Shown here in pieces: positions 30,340-41,159 of a stretch of DNA of 64,000 nt (the stretch's first letter is position 1; each line of letters opens with the position of its first letter). The notes under the pieces were generated by a model. It did not search any database. It had not been told where the DNA came from and worked only from the letters and a program-made list of their open reading frames with translations. A program made the translations under genes and the position numbers. This stretch comes from Phytophthora sp. 'mugwort' (lineage: Eukaryota; Oomycota; Peronosporomycetes; Peronosporales; Peronosporaceae): contig JAUCEF010000007.1 in assembly GCA_033558025.1 (NCBI GenBank), positions 7,564,001 to 7,628,000 of the forward strand. The letters are read 5' to 3'.

Positions 30340-30979
30340 GAGCTGCGTCACCACCAGTTTGAGACCAGGACATTTTGTAACTTATGAACAAACTACGTAG
30401 TATATCCTTACCTTGTGATTTAATCGATCGTTCGGCCTCTTCTTCTGTTGTTGACTGGTCTAATTCACGAATATCATTTGAGTTCTTCACAGCAACTGAT
30501 GGAGAAACTTTCGGCCGTAATCGATGAACTCGGTTCGAAACAATGCGTTGTCCGCCGCAAAGAGAGGTGCGACTCCCACAGTCCTTCCCAGTACTAATCT
30601 GTTGATCGTCGCCATCTTTCCACGCCGAGATCGCGCCGTCGTCTCCATATCCAGTCATCTCCAATATTTCATGATCACACTCGGAGCGCGACTATCACAT
30701 CCTTCCTGTTGCCAGCCTGGTAACGCCAGGACGAGACTGATGCCATCAGAAATATTTGACACATTATGATGTACTTTCAACGAATCCCGGAAAGCGTATC
30801 TCCAATTCTCCCTCCTATTCGTCTAAAATATAAATATTGCGTTCCCATTCGCTGAAACGTTTTTCGCGCCATTTTGCGCTTGGCGCCATTCGATCGTCAC
30901 GTTCACAATCGCTTTTGCCTTCAAAAGCCCAACTGTGTCTTTTGTCTTTGCCGTGCTGCGCGCCCACCCGCCCCTCATA
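30340..30979. other. Intergenic; possible truncated exon on the minus strand and CDC6 promoter
   Basis: A minus-strand frame from ATG 30664 (MEMTGYGDDGAISAWKDGDD...) stays open to a GTAAGG donor-like site near 30405; downstream it would be antisense to the M48 gene, so a full gene is unlikely. The 120 bases before 30980 contain GCGCCATTTTGCG near 30867 and GCGCCATTCG near 30884, loosely like the oomycete initiator element. Confidence 0.3.
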
Positions 30980-32680
30980 ATGCGTACGCGAGCCCAGAGG
31001 CGTGAACAAATGCCGGAGCTGGCCCTTCAGTTGCAGCGCCGTCTCCGTGCGCTCGAGGCAGCTGCAGTCGGCGGCGCTCCCTCCTCTGCGCCGCTGAGTC
31101 CGCCATCCACGAAGAAGCGCAAGACGGACGACGTCTTGGCGTCCCCATTGCTGCTGACCCCACACCACCCTAAACCACGCACCCCCATGCTGAGCATGCT
31201 CAAGACCCCGGAGAAGCCCGCAGAGAACAAGACTAGTGTCATCAACCGCGTGGCGCTGCGAAGAACTCTTCAGTATACGTTGCCTTCCATTCTGGAGCCC
31301 GTTGAGGACCCTCAGGCGGTAGTGCAGCGGATCTGCTCGGGGCAGATGGTGCGCAGCAATTTGCCCATTGTTGGACGTGAGGAAGAGCATCAGATCGTAC
31401 GTGACGTGTTGAAGGGTCAGGCGAAACAAGGTGCAAGTCTTTTCATCATTGGTCCCCCAGGAACGGGAAAGAGTTCGTCGGTGAACGCGTTGCTGATCGA
31501 GCAGGGATACGAAACGGCGGAAATGGCAACGACACTGAAGCGGAAACGCGCTGTGCAGAGCAACAAGACCGCGGTGAAGATCAACTGCAGCACATTCACC
31601 AACCCTGCAGTTTTGTACGCTGCAGTGGCGCAGCTGGTGCAAAAGTCAACGGACTGGATGATGCCGGAGCAACTGGACCCGTTTGAGATGGACAGGTTTG
31701 TAGCGGCTCAGCGTGGGGGGTCGAAAGCGAAAAAACACATGATTGTCGTAGTGCTGGACGAAGTGGATCAGTTACTGCGACTGGCTGTGCGCATGCAGCC
31801 GACAGTGCAGGAGGTGCTCCATTTTTTCGTGCGGTGGGCCGCAGTCGCACCTCAGGACATCAAGTTCTTGGGCATCATGAATGGTGTCGACATGTATGAT
31901 CAAGTCTCCCATATTCATGTGACCGGAGAAGCTGCTACCGACTCGCACGTTCCACGAGTTGTGTTTGGTTCGTATACCCATCAGGATCTACTACTGATTC
32001 TGCAAAACCACATTCAGAGTGCGCTGGCATCTAGCACAGACGTCCCAGAAGTTTCCAAGTTCGTTGAGCCACGTGCGATTGAGCTCATTGCCAGAAAGGT
32101 AGCAGCTCGTGATGGTGACGCGCGTCTAGCCATTAGTTTGCTCCAGCAGTCTGCACGCCACGCGCTTCAGCGCTTTGGCAGCTCGAAGAAGAACACAACG
32201 GCTCCTGCTCAGGTGAAGGTCACGATGCGTGACGTGTTCCAGTGTGCGACGTCGATGCTCTCGTCACCGGTTGTCCAGCAAATTAAGCAGCTGCCAAGAC
32301 AAGCCAAGTTGCTGCTCTACGCAATCACTGCACTCGCCCCCGGCAGCAACGAAAGCAATGGCGATAGCAACCCCAAGAGACCGCTGCAGCAGTGTGATAT
32401 GAACCAAGTCAGCGAAGAACTCGCACGGTTGCGTAGCCAGCCGCAGACAGCGTGGGTGCCCCGCTTGTCCCGTGAGGAGTTGCAGACGCATCTGATGTCA
32501 CTCGACTGCTACGCGCTGGTAAGCCAAGGTGGCAACAAGCGTGGCGATAAAGCGTCTCGTCCTGCCGCGGCCATGTCGGTTCGCACATTCTGGACGATGA
32601 AACTCTCCTCCTGCGTTGTAATGTCCGAAGTATCGCGTGCTCTGCAAGACGACACGTCACTCTCCCAACTTCTGTTGTAA
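30980..32680 (+). CDS. CDC6/ORC1-type replication licensing AAA+ ATPase
   Basis: 566 residues, no intron, from ATG 30980; an in-frame ATG lies at 30935 but adds a short unlike segment. The N-terminus is basic with KKRK and minimal CDK sites (RTPMLSMLKTPEKP). The AAA+ domain has LPIVGREEEHQIVRDVLKGQ, Walker A IIGPPGTGKSSSVNALL (about 155-165), Walker B MIVVVLDEVDQLL (about 255), sensor 1 FLGIMNGVDM and sensor 2 DARLAISLLQQSARHA. A C-terminal winged-helix region follows (LSREELQTHLMSLDCYALVS). The length and lack of a BAH domain fit Cdc6 better than Orc1. It loads MCM helicase at origins in G1. Confidence 0.88.
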   Translation: MRTRAQRREQMPELALQLQRRLRALEAAAVGGAPSSAPLSPPSTKKRKTDDVLASPLLLTPHHPKPRTPMLSMLKTPEKPAENKTSVINRVALRRTLQYTLPSILEPVEDPQAVVQRICSGQMVRSNLPIVGREEEHQIVRDVLKGQAKQGASLFIIGPPGTGKSSSVNALLIEQGYETAEMATTLKRKRAVQSNKTAVKINCSTFTNPAVLYAAVAQLVQKSTDWMMPEQLDPFEMDRFVAAQRGGSKAKKHMIVVVLDEVDQLLRLAVRMQPTVQEVLHFFVRWAAVAPQDIKFLGIMNGVDMYDQVSHIHVTGEAATDSHVPRVVFGSYTHQDLLLILQNHIQSALASSTDVPEVSKFVEPRAIELIARKVAARDGDARLAISLLQQSARHALQRFGSSKKNTTAPAQVKVTMRDVFQCATSMLSSPVVQQIKQLPRQAKLLLYAITALAPGSNESNGDSNPKRPLQQCDMNQVSEELARLRSQPQTAWVPRLSREELQTHLMSLDCYALVSQGGNKRGDKASRPAAAMSVRTFWTMKLSSCVVMSEVSRALQDDTSLSQLLL

Positions 32681-32776
32681 CTACTACAGATCGTCAAGTC
32701 CATCTAAAGTTCTTTCTAAAACAATAATCAAATTATTACTATTATTCTTGTCATCTAACAACTTCCTACTTATGTT

Positions 32777-34459
32777 TCAGCGACGCCCAGTACTCACGGC
32801 AGCAGTCGCCGTTTCCGAGTGCATTTGGTGCTCGAGTGCCTTCTGCGCCTTTTGCACCAGTAACGCGAGCAGTGATCGGTCTTTTGCTGGGCGCTGTTTC
32901 AGTTTTTCCAGTGCCGGCAGGCGCTTGTCGACAGCTTCCTGGACGGCGCGCGGCAATTCGCGGGAAATGAATTTGAGGATCTCCACACGATACATACAAC
33001 TTGTCTCCGCGTCTAAGAGCATCGGGTCCGACGTCGTCGTTGTCGCCTGTAAAAGTGCAAGTTTCTGGCGGATGTCGGAGCCGACCGCTTCGGCCACGGC
33101 ATTAGCATCAGCTTCACGCGTCGGCTCCGATTGATCGCGGTGCACGCGCAAAAAGCCCGTGACGCGTGCCGTAATGCACGTTAAAAGGTCGATGCGGATC
33201 TCCGACGCGATTCGACTTAGTTCACGAACTGCTACGTCCTCTGGAGACCGGAGGCCGTACCCTGATTGAGCTTCCACAACGGTGGTAGCTGAGTCTACAC
33301 GCAGTCGTTTTAGCGGTGAGCGGTTTTTTGCTGTCGGCGATGGGAGGGTTAGTGGAGTGGTTTGGTACCAGCACTGCTGGTTCCTGCTGAGCTGTTCCTG
33401 CTGTTGCTGACTGTATGAAGGAGTGCCGACGTAGCTAGGATTGAGTCGCGGACTCGGAGTTGGTCGGCTGCTGGGGCTCAGATTCGCCATCAGCGACTGC
33501 ACCGGGCGTAAATGAAAAGATCCCGAAGCAGGAGTCCGCGGTGTCAAGATATCCCGCGGTGTACCCTGAGGTTGCAGTCCCTGATGAAGCTGTAGTAATG
33601 CTAGTTGGGGCCCGTTGAGACTGGTACTAGCTGTTGGACTGGGTAACGCTATCGAAGGCAGAGATCTAGACTGGCTCTGAGTTACGGAAGAAGAGTTTTC
33701 AAAACTCGACGCCTGGACGTATTCCTGTCGGTTGATGCTTTTCCCTGCGTCGTTCTCGGAGCTGGTGACGCGCTCCAGCAGGTTCTGAAGCAGCCCAGTC
33801 AATTGCTCATTGGTTCTCTGCATCTTGTGCATATCGTCACGGAGAGCGCTCACTTCAGCCCGGAGCTCCTCGAACTCGACGCGTTCCACAGGGGTGCCAG
33901 CCCCCAACGGCGTCGTCACCCTTGCATCACTGGGAGAGCGTCGTTTGATCTCACAGAGCAGGTCTCTTCTACCCCGCACGAACCGTTCATGACGGAACTC
34001 CCACCACTCTTTGGGACTCGCGTCCTCCGCGGCAGCTTCCACCCCGGCTTCCATCTCCCCCACAACCGACACTGAAGTACTGGCGCGCACCTTCCGGAAG
34101 CCATAGAGATTCAGCTGACGCACGAAGGAGCTAAACTTGCGGTGCTTAAAGTACGTGGGGATCACGTGCTCGGCGAAGGCTGCGGGCTGCTTAACCACGA
34201 AGCTGCCGCCGCTGGGCGTCCAGCTGGCCAGCTCGCGTGGGCACCGCTCCAGCAGCTCGTACGTCTTTTCCAGGAACAGCGCCGCTTCCTCTCGCCTTGG
34301 TCGCTTGACGCCGCGTCCCGAGGCGAAGGTCGTTGACTCGCTGCCGTCGGGTGTGTCGAAGCTGTCCGGACCGGGGGAGACGGGCGTTGACACGCGGATC
34401 CGTAGCGGCCGGAGCTCGCCCGCCTCTTCCTCGACTTGGGCGGCGCCTCCTGACGCCAT
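32777..34459 (-). CDS. Heat-shock transcription factor (HSF-type DNA-binding domain)
   Basis: 560 residues from ATG 34459. A basic VKRPRR segment precedes the HSF domain at about 59-165: ALFLEKTYELLERCPRELAS, FVVKQPAAFAEHVIPTYFKH, KFSSFVRQLNLYGFRKVRAS and WWEFRHERFVRGRRDLLCEI. The diagnostic FSSFVRQLNxYGFRK helix is intact; an insertion (about 127-148) precedes the WEF strand. A coiled coil of heptads (about 191-232, ELRAEVSALRDDMHKMQRTN) is the trimerisation region. The rest is Ser/Pro/Gln-rich, with a helical C-terminus (SRELPRAVQEAVDKRLPALE). It should bind nGAAn repeats in promoters. No intron. Confidence 0.95.
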   Translation of the reverse strand: MASGGAAQVEEEAGELRPLRIRVSTPVSPGPDSFDTPDGSESTTFASGRGVKRPRREEAALFLEKTYELLERCPRELASWTPSGGSFVVKQPAAFAEHVIPTYFKHRKFSSFVRQLNLYGFRKVRASTSVSVVGEMEAGVEAAAEDASPKEWWEFRHERFVRGRRDLLCEIKRRSPSDARVTTPLGAGTPVERVEFEELRAEVSALRDDMHKMQRTNEQLTGLLQNLLERVTSSENDAGKSINRQEYVQASSFENSSSVTQSQSRSLPSIALPSPTASTSLNGPQLALLQLHQGLQPQGTPRDILTPRTPASGSFHLRPVQSLMANLSPSSRPTPSPRLNPSYVGTPSYSQQQQEQLSRNQQCWYQTTPLTLPSPTAKNRSPLKRLRVDSATTVVEAQSGYGLRSPEDVAVRELSRIASEIRIDLLTCITARVTGFLRVHRDQSEPTREADANAVAEAVGSDIRQKLALLQATTTTSDPMLLDAETSCMYRVEILKFISRELPRAVQEAVDKRLPALEKLKQRPAKDRSLLALLVQKAQKALEHQMHSETATAAVSTGRR

Positions 34460-35867
34460 GTTCGCTGCTCGACAGTCTTGATTCAGTTGTGGCCCAGCAG
34501 GTCTCCTCTCCTCCTCGAGTCGAGCTGCTGCTGCGTCGAGACATGAAGCTCATCGCGCCGCTTCCATTTTCCCGACGTTCTTGTTTTTGTTGACCTGCGC
34601 CCGTGCTCTGCACTCCGAGTTGGCTACATCGCCGATTTGAAACATGAAAGCCCGAGATGTTGACAGGCAAAAGGTATCAACTTTTGGAAATAAACGTTTA
34701 CAGTGCAATTTCTTAAAGCCAATGGATGATATCATGAGCTGGCTACTTCGCGGTAGACTAAAACGTCTGGCCTGCAGATCGATGCCCCTTATACCAAAAC
34801 CGATAGCTTTTAAGTTTTAAAAAGCCCCAGTCGCATTCGCAATTCCATCACGCCTACAAGTCGGTCGGACAAAATGCCAAACATTGACGTGTTGTAGTAC
34901 CATCGGGCGGTAATTCGAATTCGGGATCAGCTTGCGGCTACTTTTAGCCCATGGGTTGGCAGCTGGTGGCGCTGCTTCATTCTCAACAGTCGGGGCCACC
35001 TGACGGACGATGGCAAATATTCACTTGGCAATCCGCTCAGGCATGAGTCATTTATCATTAACAGCCCAGCAGCAGCCCTCAAATAATAGAAAGAGTTCGT
35101 AGCACAGTGTTTGCTACGTCAGACTGCCAGACAGAAGCTGGAGGGAAAGTGAGCCAGAGAATCCCGCAAGGCAGACAAGGCGGCGGGTTACGGTCACATC
35201 TTCGATTTTATCGTGAAAAATAGAGCGCATCAATTGTTACAGTATTTATACTCGCCCTTCCCCCCCGACTTTTGTGCCAGGTCCGCCACCATGCGGCGGA
35301 CCAAGCCTGTCCGTGGAAGAGAAGGCGACCACAAAGCCAGCGATTTTTCCATGCCGGTGCTGTGGTAAGGTGGTGGCTGCCCTCTGGCAGATTATCTGCC
35401 GCCGGTGTCGTTCCCTCGGACGGGAAGCGCGGCCGTGGTCCGCTTGCACACGCACTGGTGCGCCGTCTCGTCCGCCTCGGGCGTGTGTCGTTGAGTACGC
35501 TGTAGCGAAATCACTGGCCAGGACACGAGCACAACTCGGCGATGGCACCTTGTCTGCTCCGTACAAAAATACAGTCTTGCAATCGGCCGACGAGCTCACT
35601 TCGGCCATCTTCGGCGGCGTGTTTCGAAGACAAATCCGATGGTACCATGCTGGATAGATGGAACAGCCCGATTAACGGAGAGTTTACTGTACCGGTACAT
35701 GTGTTGCCATTCTCTTTTTTTGCCAAACTTTTTTAGCGGAGACATGTTGAAGCGGCTGGACCTCATTTTGTCAGTTGCTACACTTGCAATTTGTATGGTA
35801 CATGAGTTGATCCCCGCTTAGCCAACCAACGGGCGTGGTCGAATCATGATTTGCGTGTCATTTAGAG
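34460..35867. other. Intergenic between divergent genes; one unassigned Cys-containing ORF
   Basis: A plus-strand frame at 35274-35657 (127 codons) contains FPCRCCGKVVAALWQIICRR and NTVLQSADELTSAIFGGVF; paired cysteines hint at a zinc knuckle, but no family is recognised, and an antisense frame of similar length covers it. The remaining sequence has HSF leader next to 34459 and the leader of the gene at 35868. Confidence 0.35.
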
Positions 35868-38493
35868 ATGGCTACCACTCCGTCGACGAGCTCCGAGACG
35901 TCCCCACCGCCCCGCATGCAGCGCGATCTGGCGCGCGCGCTGCTATCCCCTCAATCGGGAGGTGTCGCCGGTATGTTCGTCACGCAGGTTTTTTTTTTGC
36001 GTCTCCTGCTGCTTTTTCATTGCGTTTTCGTTCATTTTGCCACTGTTTCTCATCTTCTTTTGCCAGCTTACGTGCAGGAGTGTGTGCACTCCACGAGCAT
36101 TGGCGTGGATGCCACTTTTGTCTTCCTATTGCAAGTGATCGAGGAACTAGATGACGCCATTGACGAGTTCCTCCCGTCTCCCCCCAATCATCAGCCGCTG
36201 ATTTACGACCATGAAGTGGAGCTGGGCACGCTTGTGACCGCCGCGTCGCTGGTAACGGCGTTTTATGGTTTAATGTCAATTTCGAGTGGACAAATTAATG
36301 TGTATTTATATGTTGCCATTGCAGACTGTTCGTTATGTGACGGAGAGACAAGCGATGACGCCGCTGCTGCTGCGCTATCAGGATGCGTTCAAGAAGGTAC
36401 TGCAGTATCCGGCATGGACGCACAAGTGCTACTACGGACTTAAGGCGGTGGCGTTGATGGGTTCCACACGGGTACTGGAGTCTTTCGGCGACCAGGTGCC
36501 GGTTGGCGACGTGCTGAAACAGCTGAGGTGGCTGTTCCCGCTTTTCAAGGACGAGAGTGTTGGGGGCAAGACGGAGGAGGCGGCGCAGCGCTGGAATGCG
36601 CTATTGCGACCGGCGTGCGAGTATGCGGCGGTGGCGTTGCAGACCCACACGGCGGCTAGAGAAGCGATCTTCACGGAGGTATTACCGCAACTGTTGCAGC
36701 TGCTAACGCACGAACGTGCTGGCAAACAGGATACAGCGGTGGCTGAAGCTGTCAAAGTGGAGTTGGCCACGACTGCTGCAGTGCTTCTGGAAGCGAAGTT
36801 CCCGTACTCGTCGCCCAATACGTTCGCGTTATTGTCACTCCCCGCGTTTGTCGAGGAGATGGAAGCAGATGAGTCCAAAGTCTCTGCAGGTAATGTCCTG
36901 TTCCCTCCGACGGCTGAGGCCAAGTCGGACAGGATGGAAACTGTTGACGAAGAGGAGGAGAAGCCGTCGACAATTGCGGTTGCGAAGAAGCTGGAGGAGG
37001 AATGCTGCAGGGTGCTCTGTTCATGGTTGGAAGTGGATACTCGGCGAATGGCAGCAGCACAGGCATTGGGTGTAATGTACCGGGTAATTGCTAGGGGTTC
37101 TATGGTTGACAGTGTGACAAACAGCGCCACATCAATTACTAGCCTTCTTGACGAGATGGCCAACGCGTACGTAGGCTTCATTGTGAGAATATTTTTGGCT
37201 GTCTCATTTCACAATTTACTCACAAAAGTTTTTTCTCTTCACATTTGCAGGTTGAATATCGCAGAACTGACTACACTTCCTGACTTTGACTTTGTCAACG
37301 CTCTGCTCGAGTCTATCCGGGACATTTGCCTTTTCCAGCATAAACTAGCTGCATCTACGCTTGAGGGAGCTTTCAAGGCGATGAGTACCGTGATGCCTCG
37401 GCTTGAGGTAAGTACAAGACTTCAGAATAAAAGTGAATGGGTAACTTATGGTCTTGTTTTGGAATATTTCTACAGGTTGCACTGACATGTTTTCCTAAGA
37501 AACATTCAGCGGAGCGACGCAGCGCAAAGGGAGCATGCTCAGCGATCCGACACACACTCGTGGAGGCGTTTCTCTCTTGGCTTCACCACCCTGACGCAGC
37601 CAATCTGCTGTCCTCTCAGGTGGACTTTCTGCACAATGTGGCTGGTACTCTGGCTGATCCGCGAGTGTACGGCGATGTGCTGGCCATTTTGCGGGCGTCT
37701 ACCGTGCCGGAAGCGAGTACTGAGTATGCCTCGTGCCGGCAGCTTGCGGTTGTCACGCTTTGTCAGGCCATTCATCAGCTGGATCGGTATTCCAAGACGA
37801 CGGCAAACCGAATTGTTTCGGGTCTTACTCGTCTAGCAGCTGCATGTCGAGAGGACATTCATCCGCTGGCTAATGAGCTGGTACTCCCTTTGCTGCCTTC
37901 AATGCTTGACGGCTCTCAGTGGGGCAAGTTTTTACGTCTTCGGACCGAAGCTGTTGCGACGGTACTCGTTGGATGCGCTGAGAGTGAGGAGTTCCGGGTA
38001 CGTCCCTTGCTTAGCTCACTGCTTGAAGGCTGTAAAGGTGGCAAAAAGCTTATCAATACGTCTTTTCTTTTATATTGACACGCAGGTGGAAAACCATCCG
38101 TGGATCAGTGACTTTATCAGCTTTTTGCTCGACCCAGTCGTGTCTTCGGAGAATGTGCACTCGTTCATGATCTTGTGTGGATTGATCCGAGCGGAGCGGA
38201 AGCTATTGCTTCACGTCGTATCATTCTGCATGGCCAACCCCCACACGGTCACACAAACGTTGCATGAACCGCTAGCTCGATGGCCGCTGTACGAGGAGGA
38301 CGTCGAGCTTGTCGTCGTCACGCTCGAGCTGTTGGAGACACTACTGAGTATTGACACGCTTCGAGCGTCGGTAGACGTGGATGTGATATATGCCACGATT
38401 CTACAGCTTTCCGAAAACGCGGCGAGCGAAGGCCTGGACGCAATTTCCACGGTTTGCAACCAAGTTATCGCCTCATTGGGAGCCAAGCACTAA
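35868..38493 (+). CDS. All-helical (ARM/HEAT-like) conserved protein, 6 exons
   Basis: Exons 35868-35970, 36067-36251, 36325-37166, 37251-37407, 37476-37997, 38086-38493 add up to 738 residues, with every phase consistent. Introns are 68-96 nt. The sequence is almost wholly amphipathic helices: YVQECVHSTSIGVDATFVFL, FLLQVIEELDDAIDEFL, ALLRPACEYAAVALQTHTAA, LLESIRDICLFQHKLAASTL, ANELVLPLLPSMLDGSQWGK, PWISDFISFLLDPVVSSENV. An acidic insert (METVDEEEEKPS) lies in exon 3. No catalytic motif, signal peptide or membrane segment is seen. The pattern fits an ARM/HEAT repeat scaffold, but I do not recognise which one. Confidence 0.85.
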
Positions 38494-39796
38494 TATTAGC
38501 TGAACTGGCTTTGGTGCGCACGACGGAGTGAACTGAGTCAGGTGGAAAGAGGTAGGTAGCATATAGGGATAGTAGTTGAGTTTTAGCGACCCATTTGCAT
38601 CCCAGAAACAGACTTGCCAATACAACTCGCCGATCGAAGGTGTTCCGAACACTGGTAAGGAAACTCCGCACACGAGTAAATCTGCACGTGAGGCCGTAAG
38701 AACAAGGTCGTTCAATGCATTTGTACAGTGCGTCAATCCTGCCTGACACTGTAGTAAGAGAGACTGGTACTCGAGGCTCTGTACAGTCTCAAGTTCTGCA
38801 TGGCCGACGCAACTCTTCCTAGTTTTGTCTACAAACATGTCCGATCATTCCATTCTTCCACATCTCGAGAGTCATCTCCAGACTCTTAACGCCGTCCGAA
38901 ACAAGTTCCGTACGCGAAATGCTCGCTTGGCAGTAATAGTTGGGCTCAAGACAGCGAAATACCGAGTGCCGTCTTTGGCTCGGGCCCTGCTGCTTGTCCA
39001 TGTCATTTTCGCCGGCAACGACACTGGGAAACAGTTTGCACAAGTGTATCCCAGCCGATACGTGTCAAGTCGCTGCTCTTGATATGCCCGGTCATTGCTC
39101 CGCTATTCTTTCGCCATCCAGTCCGCACGAGTTGTAGCATTACGTCGCTTCCCCGCCGGAGCACTCGCAATGCTTCCGACAGCGTGGAATCGAATGTTTG
39201 CCACATGGGATTCGCGACGCTTGTGCATCGGAATTGCCCAAGACGTGCCATAGAGACCGCCGTTCGTAACACTTGCTTCAAAGCCAAGCAGATAATGCAA
39301 CTGTATTCACGGAGCACGTCGACATCATCGAACTTCTAGCAGACATCCCCATGTTGCGCCATGCATTAATACCCTCCTGGATGGAAGACGTCGTGGGTAG
39401 TGCGGCCAGTATAAAGCCACTACGCAGTAATTCACTCGAAGAAAAACGCAGACGGAATAGCCGCCAGGAAGTCAACGACAAGTCGTTCTTCCTTCACTGT
39501 CTGTCACGACCAATTGTCATTGGTCCTTGCTCAATGATCATTCCTGCCAGGGATGGCAAAAACAAATATCCCGAAACTACATATATCTGTATTTTCGGTA
39601 CAAGTTCTTTATTTTCGGACCAGCCCCAACAAAATAAGAAACTTACGTGGACCATCCCCCAAAATCGGTACTTTATTCCTGCACCAGCCATCTGCTGTGG
39701 CTATTCATCTTGAGTTGGTATCTCAGCATGAGCCCCACATCTCACTTTCAAACAAGCATCAAGCCTAGCAAGCCCTTCTACCCTCCTCTACCCTCC
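38494..39796. other. Open frames on both strands, nothing recognised
   Basis: Minus-strand frames at 39317-39003 and 38838-38473 (YSCIICLALKQVLRTAVSMA; ALNDLVLTASRADLLVCGVS) have protein-like composition but are split by stops and have no domain I can name. They could be a degraded gene convergent with the helical-repeat gene. Plus-strand frames in the same place are equally unassigned. Confidence 0.3.
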
Positions 39797-40780
39797 ACAA
39801 TGGCCGACAACCTTCTCTTTGCTGCCCCTCTGCAGCCCATAGGCAGACTTCTGGGGCTTTTTTTAAGCCCTGTCTGGACGAGAAGGGAGACATTACGGGG
39901 TACTACCGATGCAAGACTTGCGGCAAGTGCAGCAAGCACACACCCAAGACGGGGCGCACCAATCTGGTGTCCCACGTCAAGGTAGCGCACCCGACCTTTG
40001 AGACCGACATGTGCGACACCACCGTCGCGCCGACCTGCACGCTGATGCCGTGACGGGCCAGAAGGCCTCGAACCCGTATGCCTGGCGTTACCGGCAACCT
40101 ACCCCTCTCCTTTCGTGACTTCATGGGAACGCGCCGGTAACTATTTCATTTTCGTGCCGAATTTGAGTGATTTGCTGTTACTAACTTTTTTGTGACTGCT
40201 GGTTAGGTACACGGGTCTAGACCCCATCTATGTGGCCACCATGACCTCTACCATGGAGGCAGTGACAAAGGCGTGGAGAACGATATCGGCGACGAGATGC
40301 TGGAGCATTACGGCCTCACTCAGGACGGGTGGACGCACGGGACGGAGCGCTACCTGGCTGTCTACGACTGCTGCGCGACGGAAGCGGGGACATAATGCCC
40401 ACTTCTGTCACTAGCACCAGTAATGGACTAGCCCAACGACCAGCTGAATGTGGAGGGTCATCTGACTGCTATCAAGCGGTTCTACCGTTATTTTTGGCAA
40501 GTCTATTTCCGGCTGTTTATTTTTAGTTGGTGGCAATTGTGCTGTCAACAAGCATCTCGCCAATCCGCTGGGCGTGCCGCTTGTCGGTTGTGCAAGTTAC
40601 CGGCTCAACTTGGTCGTGCACGAGTACATAACGACTTGCTTGAAGAGGTGCAGTACCTGGCGCGGAAGCGGAGGACATTCAAGCAAGCGGCTAAGTTGCA
40701 ATCAAGTCTGCCTCTTAGACAATATTGTCATTCTCTTTGCTCCGTCGATTTTGGCATTTTTGAAATGCATGGCCGTAGTG
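39797..40780 (+). pseudogene. BED-hAT transposase relic (copy 1)
   Basis: From MADNLLFAAPL the sense passes in another frame to a BED zinc finger (YYRCKTCGKCSKHTPKTGRT then NLVSHVKVAHP), then, after a gap, HYGLTQDGWTHGTERYLAVY and, further on, GGNCAVNKHLANPLGVPLVG with CASYRLNLVVHEYI. These are the ordered landmarks of the hAT RNase-H-like core (DGW, DNC-like, GVPLVGC). At least three frame changes and a missing C-terminal dimerisation region make it non-functional. Confidence 0.75.
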
Positions 40781-40824
40781 TCGGTCGTGCATTTTTCAAA
40801 ATATACACTGTTCCAAAATCGGCG

Positions 40825-40907
40825 GACGAAGCTCCGTATGCGTCATACGAGAACCGTCTGTGTAGTGCGCGCAGGTGGTTCTCGTACGACGCATACGGAG
40901 CTTCGTC
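40825..40907. repeat. 31-bp inverted repeat (hairpin) with 21-nt loop
   Basis: The left arm 40825-40855 starts GACGAAGCTCCGTATGCGTC and the right arm 40877-40907 ends GCATACGGAGCTTCGTC; 30 of 31 positions pair, with one mismatch. The spacer is 40856-40876. It lies just after a dead hAT copy. No similar arm is seen elsewhere in the window. Confidence 0.9.
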
Positions 40908-41159
40908 TCGTACAGCTTCTTCTACCGTAGCAAGAGATACGAACCCCCCCTATGACTTAAATTTTCTTAGTCGTCTTGCGGACCGTTTTTCGATTAATAA
41001 CGATTTTCTGAGCACGACTTTGCTTTGCCGCGCCTGCGCGTTTCGTGGTTTTGGCTATTTTAAACGGCACTGATCCACCGTTCGGTTTTCATTTCTTTTG
41101 ATGCAAGATGCTCTATCGTTAGAGCGCAATTCTGGGAAGTTTCGGTAATGGCGATTATC

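Noticed and set aside
30860..30900. Oomycete initiator-like elements before CDC6
   Set aside because: GCGCCATTTTGCG only loosely matches the known consensus; without transcript start data it cannot be called a promoter element.
30815..31642. 275-codon minus-strand ORF
   Set aside because: It lies antisense to the CDC6-like gene, which has clear AAA+ motifs on the plus strand; no domain in the antisense frame.
35246..35608. 120-codon minus-strand ORF with MAEVSSSADC start
   Set aside because: No domain and an equally long frame on the opposite strand; neither could be supported as a gene.
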